DNA from: Perkinsus olseni
Taxonomy: Eukaryota > Perkinsozoa > Perkinsida > Perkinsidae
DNA length: 64,000 nucleotides
Reading direction: 5' to 3'
Assembly (NCBI GenBank): GCA_013115135.1
Contig: JABANP010000226.1
Span: 16,742-80,741 of the forward strand
The notes below the pieces were generated by a model that was not told the origin of the DNA, did not search any database, and saw only the letters and a list, made by a program, of their open reading frames with translations. The position numbers were made by a program, and so were the translations under genes. Below, one piece after another: positions 32,259-43,400 of this stretch; the first letter of the stretch is position 1; every line of letters starts with the position of its first letter.

Positions 32259-34735
32259 ATGGCCATCGTCATCGACTTCGCCAGGCCTGTCCTGTTTACC
32301 ATATTTGGTAGTACTCACTTCTTTGTGCCCGTCGTTTACTCGTAACAGCCGCATGGCCTCGATCTCCTGTCGTGGAAAGACCCGCAGCGAGAGGCACTGT
32401 GCAGTTGGCTTCGGATGATGAGCTCATATGGCTGCCTGTGGTGCAGTTATCCTCGATATCGGTCTCGCTCCATTGCTATATATCTCATCGACGATGAGCC
32501 ATCGTCACGCTCGTGCATCATCTGGCCTAGATGATCTGGGATTCCCTGTCAGGCCAGCCAGTCTATGGTTATGGTTTGTGTATGGCGTTGGCATTTCTGT
32601 CGGCCTTATTCCTTGGCGACGGTGAGCTCAGAAGAAAGGGGCTGAAAGTAAGATAGCGGCGAGGCGACCCGTCTAGGACTTGGTCCCGGGGCTGTAGCGC
32701 GGAGTCGCTTTAGATCGACTCCTCGGCACTGCTGCTGTCGGCTATGATTGGAGGAATCCTCGGCTCTCGGTTGCATTACATACTCACTTGGAACAGTTCA
32801 AGTGCCGTCTCCTTTTGGGATATGTCCACTGGTGAGGTCCTCCGCGTACTCCCGAGGGATTCGATGGTGCCCTCCTCGTGCAGGTCATTCATTTCAAGGC
32901 GGTCTGCTCGGTGGTATCGTCGGGACGACAGGGTAGCCAAGTAGTTCGGCCCGGCCTGCCTGGTAGTTGGTGCGTTCTTCAGTTACACTAAGCTGTACTG
33001 CAAGGAGTCTATCGGTCGCATGTTGGATACACTAGCGCCCCTTTTACTCATAGGCCACGCCATAGGTAATGTTTTTCCAAGAAAATATTCTTAGAACCAT
33101 GGCTGTTCGAGACTTGCTTTGAAAGCTCGGTAAGCCAAAGCGGCTTAAGTCTGCCAGGATCGTATCTTGCGGACGTTCCCGGTCTTCGCGTCTCATTTTT
33201 TAACGCAGCGACGGGTAACCTCGCCAGGGCAAGTCTAAGAAGTTCCCAGTGGGACCCACTGAGTGGGAACTCTCTTGCATTGAGCACGGCCACGGCTTGT
33301 CGATTTCGACGATAAAGGTTTCTTGCAAGAGCAACACAATCTGTGTTGCAGAAATCTACACATGTGATCCTCGTTCGGACATGTTGTTACATGAGCTATG
33401 GATATCTGACGGTGCGGTGATATTATCGACTGCGTATAAGCGGAAGATATCCGGGCTGGTTTCGACAGTGTGGCCGATGTTGGATTCATGCATCCGGAGG
33501 ATATCTCAATTCTCATGGGCGGCTTAGAGTTTTCTCTGAACCGGCCCCGTGCGAGTGTTTTGTACGAGCTTGGCCGGCCAGCATGCCGCCTGGCTGATAT
33601 TCTGGTGACAACTCGAAGCTTTCGAAACTCGGGGTCCTCGAGTGTCAAAATCCAGAAGGTTGAATTTTGGACCTACGTTATCTTACCTTCCCAACCTAGA
33701 AGATTCGGCACTGGCTTTCCTACCAACACTCACTTAGCTGTTGACTACGATAGGAAGGTTCGGCGCTGAGCTTTGGACAACCTCGTGACCTACGATGTGC
33801 CGTTAACAGACATATTCAAGGGCTTCTCTAACCTCAACTACCTTGTTTTCATGACCATTATTGCCAACCTTCAAGGGTATTGGATCAAGACGCGTTGTCT
33901 CAGGGAACTCTGAGAGCCGTGGAGCTGGTTAAAGTGTGCTATCGACATCGATTCGGTCCAGTCTTGCTGTGTTGGATTGCATGGGGGCAGCGATCTCGTA
34001 TGAGCTCTCGTGCTCGTAACGAGCGTTGAGAAAGATGGGGAAGCAATCCTTCTGGAAAATGGTCCGACCTGTGAGGCATCACCTCCTTCCTTCAGGTAAA
34101 ATTGGTTGCTTCATATCGGGTGATGGCTGCTACGGTTACCCCACTGATGTCCCGTGGGCTATGAGCTTCCCCAACGGACTGGTCCCGACTACCATTGGTG
34201 AGCTACGGGACGGTGCTCATCCTCTCTTGTATTCGGATATCTTCAGCCGTCCATCCAGCCCCACTGTATGAGATGATAACCTCGGGTGGGGTTGGACTGA
34301 TATTATGGGCTAGGAGGAAGCAACGTGAAGCTGTTACCTGGGCTCAGTTCTCTGACTTATTCGTTCTACTCGGATCCACTAGGTGAGGTCTCTCGAACCA
34401 TCGGGCACAATACTCGTGAAGCTTCTGATAACTCCGACTCACTGAGTCACGCAGGAATCGCACATGACAGGCATACGGTATGCCGCATAACTTTTGGTCT
34501 CGCCGATATCTTCCCAGTCCTGAAGGAACGACTGACGGTTATCCGGATAGCGTTCAGGTTCTTCGTGGAGAGGTATCGTGGGCATAACAGGTTGGAAGGT
34601 GTGGGTATCAGTCAGTATCAAGTGGTGGCTTTATGTTTTATACTGGCCGGTCTGATATTGAAATTGGCGATCAATCGTGGATGGATCTCTTCGGAAGCCG
34701 AGAAGAAGTCTAAGAAGAAAGCACGGGCGAAGTGA
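32259..34735 (+). CDS. Lgt-like prolipoprotein diacylglyceryl transferase homologue, copy 2
   Basis: Exons 32259-32307, 32553-32647, 32714-32831, 32884-32932, 32983-33065, 34096-34197, 34247-34382 and 34558-34735 sum to 810 nt, 269 residues, ending TGA. The seven intron positions and phases equal those of copy 1. Motifs: DFARPVLFTIFGQPVYGYG, GSRLHYILTW, FQGGLLGG, HAIGKIGCFISGDGCYG, HPAPLYE, RFFVERYRG. Exons 3-5 with their introns, and exons 6-8, are nearly identical to copy 1, while exons 1-2 differ at roughly one base in five. That patchiness suggests gene conversion. Intron 5 is about 1030 nt and holds a block related to that in copy 1. Confidence 0.9.
33810..34000 (+). repeat. Coding-like block inside intron 5 of Lgt copy 2
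   Basis: Reads FSNLNYLVFMTIIANLQGY, then TRCLREL and a stop. It is related to 30690-30870 but carries more damage. It supports descent of both introns from one ancestral intron. Confidence 0.5.
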
Positions 34736-35175
34736 GGAACAATTGGCTGATGCTACCGTTCGAGGTTCCCGTTGATCGATGAGCTACGGGCATCTTCGAA
34801 CTGGCTTGGAAATGACTCAACTCTTCTCCTTCAGAAAGACGAACTAACGGTGCCGGCCCTGAGAGCGGTTCACCACCGCAATTTTGCAGGCTTCGTGCTG
34901 GAGCTCGAGTGCCTATAAGCTTTGATGAAGCCTTCGCGGCCTTCCGCCTGATAATGTCGAGATATGTCGAATGCTGCCACACCCGAATGGTTGTGTTGAG
35001 AGGGTCGAAGGCGTCGACAGAACGGATGCCGCAATCTCATCCCGTGAAGGCTGGTTTCGCTTCTCTTCCAAAGGCTCCATTATAATGAGGCGGTGGCTGA
35101 TCAGTCCAGTCCGTATCGCCGCCATGGTTGCCGAGTACCGCTTGCCGCAGGTCTTAAAGTTCCTTCCTCGTTTAA
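34736..35175. other. Spacer between Lgt copies 2 and 3
   Basis: No gene seen; no extended match to the other spacer was noticed. Confidence 0.4.
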
Positions 35176-36901
35176 TGTCTGTTACTGCTGAATTTGTCCG
35201 GCCGGTGTTATTCACTGTTTTCGGTAAGTCTGGTATTTTCCGCTTCAACGCAGCGATGCTGCAGCAATCCGTGTCCGTCTCCGATGACTGACTCAAGCTT
35301 GCTTGCTGTCGTCCCAGTTATTGAATGTATGCTTATAGCGGCTCACATAACTCGACGAGAGTCCCATTCGGACTCATTCGGCGAGAGTTCCGTTTGCACT
35401 TACGCACCTGCAAGCTTTCAGTGCTGCATGGTTCATTACTATTTCTTGTCCACTCTCGGGGTGGTTATCGTCCTAATCGTAGAAGCTCAAAAAACTCATC
35501 GTGCTGCCTTCCTAGGAGTGAACATCTTCGTCTATGGTCTCTGCATGGCTACTGCATTTATGGTCACATTTTCCCTGGGCCAGAAGGAGATCGCCAGAAA
35601 GCAGCTTAAGGTAGCTCATGGATATTTCGTGGGCTGGTCCTTTCCAGCTTTCCTATGTAACAGATCGACCCATCCATGCTTCTTATATGCGCTATGGTTG
35701 GTGGGGTAATCGGAGCCCGGATACACTACGCTTTGACTTGGGACCACAGTGCGTTGTTTGCTCTTAATACGGGTAGGTGAGAGGGCCTGCTGTGGTGGTA
35801 GATACCGCATTGTCCTCGCAGGTCTGTCCTTCCAGGGTGGCCTGATAGGAGGGATAATTGCTACTACAGTGTGAGGACCCGTGCTCAGTCGACCGCCCTC
35901 TCAGTCCATTGCAGGTACACTCGGTATTGGTGTCATGAATCTGTTGGCAAAATGCTTGACATGTTAGCTCCCCTGCTGATGCTTGGACACGCCATCGGTA
36001 ACTTTCCGCTATCATTGCTGCCTTGCTTCCCCTTCCGCATTGCTCCATCGTTGAACGGAGTGTTCAGTGCGAGGACTGCGGGGCAACAGATCGTCATCGT
36101 CCTGATGCCATCACGAGTTCGGTTGGATGATTCTCGAAACTGCGGTTGATTGTCGCGGAAATCTTCGATGTCGGCAGTAGGAGGAGTGCACCGTGTTGAC
36201 TGGCATGGTCTCCAGGTAAATTAGGCTGCTTTCCTGTCTGGCGACGGTTGCTACGGATACCCGACCGAAGTACCCTGGGCGATGAGCTTCCCTAACGGTC
36301 TGGTCCCGACTCTCACTCGTAAGCGATGGGGTGATGTCTTCATTAGTGGTGACTGCCTTTTAGCCGTCCACCCAACCCCATTGTACGAGATGGTAACTTC
36401 CGGTTCGGTCGCTGCGATATTGTGGTGGCGACGAAAGAAGGACGCTCCCACGTGGACGCAGACCTCGGACATGCTCATGCTCCTTGGTCTCACGAGGTAA
36501 GGACCTGCAAAGGGTGTTGAAAGAGTTGGTGAACAACAACTTCAAGGCCTTGTAATTCCTTAACGCGGAATCTTTTGGAGACAAAATTTGGGAGAATACG
36601 ACCATCGCCGCAAGGAACCAAGGTGTCGAAAATGTGCCGCACCTCGGACACGGTGGCCGGTATTGGCAACCAACTTCTGTTTGCGTGTGTTGGTGAACTC
36701 GAAAAGTCACCTCATGATGCCCGTGCGGATACTTTTTCTTCTTTCAGATTCTTCATAGAGGATTTCCGGACATACGAGCCGGTGGAGGGATTTTCTATAA
36801 ACCAGTACCAAATAGTGGCTGTCGGCCTGGTCCTTGCGGGCGCGGTTATCCACTGGACGCTCGCACAGCCGAAAGCTACACCCGCTGAAGCTTCGAAGTG
36901 A
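35176..36901 (+). CDS. Lgt-like prolipoprotein diacylglyceryl transferase homologue, copy 3
   Basis: Exons 35176-35224, 35516-35610, 35664-35772, 35822-35870, 35925-35997, 36216-36318, 36364-36496 and 36748-36901 sum to 765 nt, 254 residues, ending TGA. Same intron positions as copies 1 and 2 but clearly diverged. Motifs: EFVRPVLFTVFG, GARIHYALTW, GLSFQGGLIGG, GHAIGKLGCFLSGDGCYG, VPWAMSFPNGLVPT, HPTPLYE, RFFIEDFR, SINQYQ. Family features are as well kept as in the other copies, so it looks under selection. All introns are short (about 50-300 nt), so the long intron 5 of copies 1 and 2 is probably a later expansion. Confidence 0.9.
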
Positions 36902-36920
36902 GTGGTATTTACCAGTCGGT

Positions 36921-36962
36921 GATGTGTTTAGGTCGCGGGTTCGATCCCCGGTGAGAGCATTA
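36921..36962 (+). repeat. tRNA 3'-half relic
   Basis: A T-arm with perfect B-box (GGGTTCGATCCCCGG), but no matching 5' half or anticodon arm. A fragment of a tRNA or tRNA-derived SINE, just after Lgt copy 3. Confidence 0.45.
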
Positions 36963-37706
36963 TCCGCTTTCAGGAAGGACGACTAACACCTACCATCGAA
37001 AGCGGCCGTGTTACTGTGATATCGAATACTGTTACTCAGGATGTTTAGTTGTCTCATTCATTCTGTCGAGTTGGACCGGGAACTTCACCGAAATCGCCAT
37101 TGCGGTCGCGTCATCTCTATCTAGCCTACCGTAGAGAGCGAGACGAACATGTTTATGGCATCAGGCATTCCTGGTAGAATGTCGATTATCTCCCTCTAAT
37201 ATCGAAGTCCTCAGTTTTGTAGTGTTAGGGCGATACACAGTACTCGTCTTCTGATTCACGCTTTGGAAAGTGCCCAGCAGGCCTTAGGAGCGTCGTTCAT
37301 TTGAATGGATCACTGGATGGCCCTTGTAGTGTCTTTCGAAGCTCGTGGAATGCCTTTTCCCCGAAACCGCTGTAATTAACAAAATCAGTGCATCTTCGAG
37401 GACCGTAAAAGCCCCTCTTACCTTTTTGCTCTTTAGAGTCGCCGCTGAGTACCACTAACCTGTCATCTGAGACCCGAGAATGTAGTCAGGCTCCATTGTT
37501 GAGCGGCGAGTGACATGATAGCGTTCACCTTTACCATGGGAGATGTGGAAGTAACGGCTTCTGCTTGGTCTGGAAGTCGCTAGGAATTTTCAACGGACGA
37601 CTTCGTGAAATTTTTCCCCTCCGAGATGAGAATTTTCTGGGAATTTTCCTGCAATTTAGGATTCGTACGAGTAACCTTGCCCCTTCAGTTGTGGCCGGCC
37701 TTCCCT
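36963..37706. other. Intergenic stretch before the GT41 gene
   Basis: No gene recognised. A pyrimidine-rich acceptor (TGCCCCTTCAG) lies just before ATG 37707 and could receive a spliced leader or close a 5' UTR intron. Confidence 0.4.
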
Positions 37707-40358
37707 ATGTTTTCTCAATTCACCGGCAAGGACCAATTCGATGCCATATTATCAGACCCCGATGTAAATACAGCAGACCTGTCCGCAGATACTGAGCGAG
37801 CACTGGTACGTTATCTGCTTCGCTCCGCCTTTTTCACCGGCTTTTCGTTTCAGAAATCCGCCTGTTTTAATTATTCTCGGAAAGCCTTCACCGAGGCCTT
37901 GACCGCTCTCGACCGAATACCCCAGCCTCAGCCAGACGTAGCGGTCGTCGCTCGCTACTTGACGCTGAGGGCCCTCGAGCCTATCAACGCCGATGAGTTC
38001 GTCCGTCCATTGGTTGACCTCCATCGTGCTGGCCGGAGTTTGCTTGCCTCCTACTACCTTGCGCAGCACTACCACGCGACTTGTCGGTACATTAAGGCCT
38101 TGGGGGTCATCCAAGAGGCCCTTGTCCACGATCACAGCCTCTCCCAGCGCTATCAGGAGCGGTTTGGGAAGCTGACTGCTTTGTGCTTGACGGACGAGGC
38201 CTTGAGTATTGGCGATGCCACGGTGGCTCGGAAAACCCTTCTGAACGCCATCGAAGCCGACCCGAAGTGTTGCCCAGCGCTTTACAATCTGGCGGTCGTC
38301 ACGTCTGATCCAGTGGAGGCTTGCCGGTTGTATTTGAGGGTGCTGGAGTTGGACCCGAACCACGTCCAAGCGCTCAATAATATTGCTATACTGAGGAGAG
38401 AGGCCGGGAACGTCGATGATGCCGTGGTGGCCTTCCGACGGGCTCTACAGTGCCTCCGTGACAGACACCGGGACGCTCTGTTGGCGACTGATGGTACTTC
38501 TTCGGAGTTCAGTAGAAGCATAGAGACCATCTCGAGAGACTTGGCCGAGACATTGTTGATGAAGAATGAAGAGAGCGCGTGGCTGGAGGCCTATCAGCTG
38601 GCCCCTGACTACTACAGGGTCTTCCAGGCAAGAGCCGCGATGCTGCATCGACAAGGTGACTTCGCCAGGGAGCTCCCGGCTTTGGGTACGGCCATCGCCT
38701 TGGTGGAGCTGGACGGCCGTGTTACCGACTCTGTAAAAGGGGCCTTGTGGGCGGCTAAGGCGGAGTGCTACAGATTGCTTGATGATTGGGCGGACTGCAA
38801 GACGGCCATGGTGAAGGCAATCGACTTGGACCCGGGTAACAAGGACTATCGGCACAGACTCGGTGCTGTCTACGGCGTGGCTGGCCGGGACTTGGAGAGG
38901 GCTGTGAATTTGTGCAAGATCTCGGGAGAGGCAGAGGCTTTCAACACAGCGGGCATTTTCTTGCGTGATATTGGCTTGACGCGATCAGCCATCGCTTCCT
39001 TCGAGGACTGCCTTCGATTGGAGCCCGACCATCGTCATGCGCCCCACAGTAGGCTGATGAGCCTCAACTACCTCCCTCAAAGGGACGGCGGTCTGTGGGT
39101 GGCCCGAGAACACTGCCAGTGGGGGGACTCTGTCGTGGCTCGTGTTAATAAGGAGCTTGACAGGGACGCCTTGTTCGGAGCAGGGGAGACGAGAGCTGAC
39201 CCTGCGGAAGGCGGAAGGATCCGAGTCGGATATGTGTCACCAGATTTCAGAGGTCATTCGGTCAGTTACTTCGTAGACGGTCTCTTCCGTTCTCACGACC
39301 CCAGCAAGGTCGAGGTCTATGCTTACCACGACTCCGCCATAAATGATGCTGTCACCGCTAGACTGAGGGGGTCTGTCGAGAGCCATTCCCAGTGGAAGTG
39401 GAGGGACGTCCACGAGATGGACGATCGGCAACTTTGTCGACAGATTTGGCGTGATCGTGTCGACGTGCTGGTGGATCTGGCGGGCCACTCGGGCAACAAC
39501 CGTCTTTTAGTGTTTTGCCGTGAAGCCAGCTCGGTGTACGGTCACTTACATTGGCTATCCTAATACGACTGGTCTGCCTAATATGGACTTCCGACTGGTG
39601 GATGACGTGACCGATCCTGTGGGGGCCTCGGGTGAGGGTTATAGTGAGAAGCTCGTCCGGCTTCCTCGCTGTTTTCTGTGCTATACTCCTCCCCGATCAG
39701 CGCCCCTGAGTGCGCCTTAGAAGCCCCTCAGCGCCGCACGGGCGGTACGATCACCTTTGGCAGTTTCAACACCCTTGCGAAGTTGTCTGATGACACGGTA
39801 AGAGTCTGGTCCCGGATCCTGAAGGAAGTTCCGAACGCCCGGCTGCTGCTGAAATCGAAGGCTCTGGCCTCGGCTGTGGCAGTCGATAGACTCAGAAGAC
39901 TCTTCGGCGCGGAGGGGATATCCTCGGGCCGACTGGATCTGGTCGGAATGACCCCCTCTACTTCAACGCACTTAGGCATGTACGGCGAGATCGACGTGTG
40001 CCTCGACCCTTGGCCGTACGCTGGAACTACTACCAGCGCTGAGGCCATGTTCATGGGCGTTCCAGTGGTGACGCTGGCCGCTAGGGGAGCTTGCCACGCC
40101 CAGAGGGTCACCGCTAGCCTTGCAAAGGCGGTCGGTCGGGATTACGAAAGGGCCACTGTTGCTGCTACTGAGGAGGAGTACGTGGAGAAGGCTAAGAAAC
40201 TAGCGCGGGACGCTGATGGCCTCGAGAGATGGCGGAGGGAACTGCGGAGGTTGATGGTTGAGGGACCGTTGTGTGACTCGAAGCAGCACACGAGAGAGGT
40301 GGAAACGGCATACGGGAAGATGGTGTCCTCTACTGAAGCGGCCACGGCCAGAGATTGA
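37707..40358 (+). CDS. SPY: SPINDLY-type GT41 protein O-glycosyltransferase with TPR repeats
   Basis: No introns were seen. The N-terminal part (37707 to about 39200) holds tetratricopeptide repeats, e.g. CPALYNLAVV, LELDPNHVQALNNIAILRR and LEPDHRHAPHSRLM. The GT41 catalytic part follows: RIRVGYVSPDFRGHSVSYFV, DVLVDLAGHSGNN, TYIGYPNTTGLPNMDFRLVD, EKLVRLPRCFLCYTPP, ITFGSFNTLAKLSDD and PYAGTTTSAEAMFMGVPVVT. HSVSYF and the PYAGTTT loop point to SPINDLY, known in plants and Toxoplasma to add O-fucose to nuclear and cytosolic proteins, rather than animal OGT. The frame must shift by +1 near 39517 and back near 39690 (CCTCCCC). The 150 nt between them code for highly conserved motifs, so indels in the sequence are likelier than gene death. 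ATG 37707 was chosen because the frame upstream shows no domain. Confidence 0.88.
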
Positions 40359-40476
40359 CTGTCCTTGCCCAACGTAAATAGACTAATACTTCCTAGCTTC
40401 CTGCATGCTCAGTGGGGTTGCGTAGGAGTTGTGAAAAAGTTGGTATGGGTTGGCTTCAGCGGTGAACTTTTTCAAG

Positions 40477-43400
40477 ATGTCATCACCGGTGTCCTTGGAT
40501 GAATCACCCAAAGTGGGCAAGAGGTTGTTACGGAAGAAGAAGGTGAGAGAGGTTTCCTCGAGACTCGTCTGTGTCCTTCAATTTTATGCTACTGGCCCGA
40601 CCACAATAGAAAAGAACGACCCTTGTTGTACTGCTGAAACACCCCCATCTCACTAGCGTTGTTCTCAGTTTTCCCAGTCGCTCCTTTCGGAACCGGCTGG
40701 GTTTCCTCTTAAGTGTGAGTTTTTTAGTCCAACGCCAGAACTGGCTCAATTGGGCTCTCCCCGATGTCCTCGTACTTTCTCTCGTTCGGTGAGAGTTTTC
40801 CGACTGTTCTATCGTTGGTAGGCCGGTCATCTCGAGAAAGCAGGAGACGCCTTCGTAGAGGATGAGGACAGCGGGAAGGACGCCGATCCCGTAGACCTCG
40901 AAGGGCCTTGCAGACTTTTAGTGATTTCATAGATAGTTATTGTGATTTGTCGTAAGCTAGAGTTCGATGGGACCGAAGTGAAATTATCGTCCCGATGTCA
41001 TTCTCTGACGATGAGGAAACAGTGTGGGTGTGCAAGATCGCCTCTAGAGTCGAACTTGATGCGTCGGAAGGATTTCTGGGAGCGCTCAGGAAAATCTCGC
41101 CACTTGACCTTTATTTTTGGGTTCTTCGGAAGCGAAGCGTTGAACTGTTGATGCTTGAGGATTTGTTTTGCTCGTCAGAGAGCACTTCAATTCAAACAGC
41201 AAATGCAGGAAGACGCTGCCGTAGAGAAGCAGATGGCGAAGCGGATGAAGGTTATACTCCGTCCTTCATCAGGGGGAGTGACTGAAGGTTTTGGCAGGAC
41301 AAACGCAAGCGGCGGGCGTCGGGGGCTTCTAACGGCTCATCGCCTGAGGCCTCTGTGGCCAACGCGACGACGAAGAAGAAGCGCAGGACTACTAAGAAGA
41401 AGGAGACGGAGGAGGATGGTGGGGATGGATCGCCCCAGAAGGCTACTCGAAAGAAGCGTATCCAAGGTCGACCATGGCGAATTACATGACGATGGTATCT
41501 TTAGGTGAAAACCCGAAATTTGCTGGTGAACGTAACGCGATGGCGGCCTTCCTGGCAAAGGGGAAGTCGAGTCTGGCCAGCCAGCACGGCAGCAGCACGA
41601 AGAGCTCGCCAGTGAATGAAAAGGCCGCAGTGGACCCCAGCGCTTTCTTCGGAGGTGGGAGAGATGCCTGAAGGGACTCCCGCCGTATTTGTGTTATGCT
41701 AGCTGCTTCATCCGAGAACGTAGCCGGCAGCTCGAACGGTGCGGCCACTACAGGGAAGAAGGCTAAGTTCTCGTAGGGGACGGGCGCGAGATCAGCTGTT
41801 GTTGTGATATCGGTCTATGCTCGATCCAGCGACGGCCCTCTTCTTAGAGCTTCCTCGAAGGGTCCATACTCGTACACTTAGTGGCATAGAGATCAGCGCT
41901 TTATTCGAGCACCGCAGTGGGGAGAGGGCCTTCTTCCGGTTGGGCTCGCCCCTTGATTGAGAGCTCAGGCTTCCCGGTCCACGGTAGACCAGAATTCTCC
42001 CGTGATAGATCGGTTCATAATAAGATCATAGTCAGTGACGAATCGGTCTCGTTGAGCCTTCCGTTCAGTTCGAACATTTTCTGGCGGTCCAGGTACGACT
42101 CTTCAGCGGGGGTTGACTTCAACGCTGGAGTGGTGCAGGCGCCGCCGGTGGCAGAGAAGAGGGAGGGAAAGCCTCCTCATCACCGATGGTAGGTAGGCTG
42201 GCGATCTTGGTCAGTCATTTTTACGTCCCGTCAGGCTGATGAGAAGAAGGAAAAGTATATCACAGCCGAGGGAAAGAATTCTGATATCGACAGCATCGCA
42301 GCTTTCTTTGGCGCGGGCGGAAAGGGCAAGAGTGAGCTCACCTGGGCGTACCGCGCTGAATACCCTTGTTGATAATGTTACGTTTCATCTTCGACATAAG
42401 ATATTTTAAGAATAGCCTGATAGAGTGCAGCGTGTGAGCTCTGGTGTACAATCCTTGTACTTTGCTTAGCATACAATGCAGCGATGTAGGCTGTTAATGG
42501 TAACGGCTCCGTTGATCGACAGTCCCCGCGTATGATGATGCCAACCACTGTTCGTATGTGGCAACCGCTACTTCTTTGCTTTACCTAATGTTATGGTAGT
42601 CTGGACGTACGCGAACTCGGATCCTGCGCGCGCCCCGTTCGACGCTGACGTCCAATGAATTGAGCGACTACGAAACGATGTTGATTATAGGCTCGGTTTC
42701 GGTTGAACGTCGTGAGGTGTTCACCTGTTGTTGTTGTTGTTGCTGCAAGACTTGTGACTGGATTCCACTGGTGTTGACGGCAGGTGGTGCGAAGGCGGCC
42801 AACGCGATATCTCTGGGGAGTAGCTCCGATGAAGGCTCAGCACCACCAAAGTCGACGAAGAAGAGGAAGCGTAGAACCGCCTTAGTGAGGCGTTGTCCGG
42901 TCGAATCGGGCCAACTCAGACTCGCCGAAGAGCGCGCCGGATACTCCACCGAAGTCCGCGGCGAAGGCACGGAAGCAGCATAGAAGTCCGCAGCCTAGAT
43001 CACCGTCAACATCGAAGGCGAAGAAAGGTGGGAGACGGGTCCCTTTTTTATGATTGGCGAGTCAAACTCGTCCACGGCGTGTGTGCATTTGAGAGAAATA
43101 TGTCCGGTTGTCAGGAGCGTCACCGAAGCCTCGTAAATCGACGACGAAGTCTCCTCCGCCGGCCGTGACGAACGACAAACCTTTCAATGGCATGACCCTG
43201 GTTTTCACCGGCAACTTGGAGCAGCTGGAGGTGAGCTCAGCGATGGATACACCGCTTCTCTTATCGAGTTACCTCTGTCTGCGGTGGTTATCACTCGAAG
43301 CGTGAGAAATCGTTGAAGTCTTCAAAATCAGAGACATTTTGATGAGCAAATTCTCACTCGCCGCCTCGCCGGAGTAGTTTTACCGTGAAAATCACAAAAC

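Noticed and set aside
28854..36901. Bacterial contamination as the source of the Lgt-like genes
   Set aside because: All three copies have seven spliceosomal introns in shared positions and lie among intron-rich eukaryotic genes in one contig.
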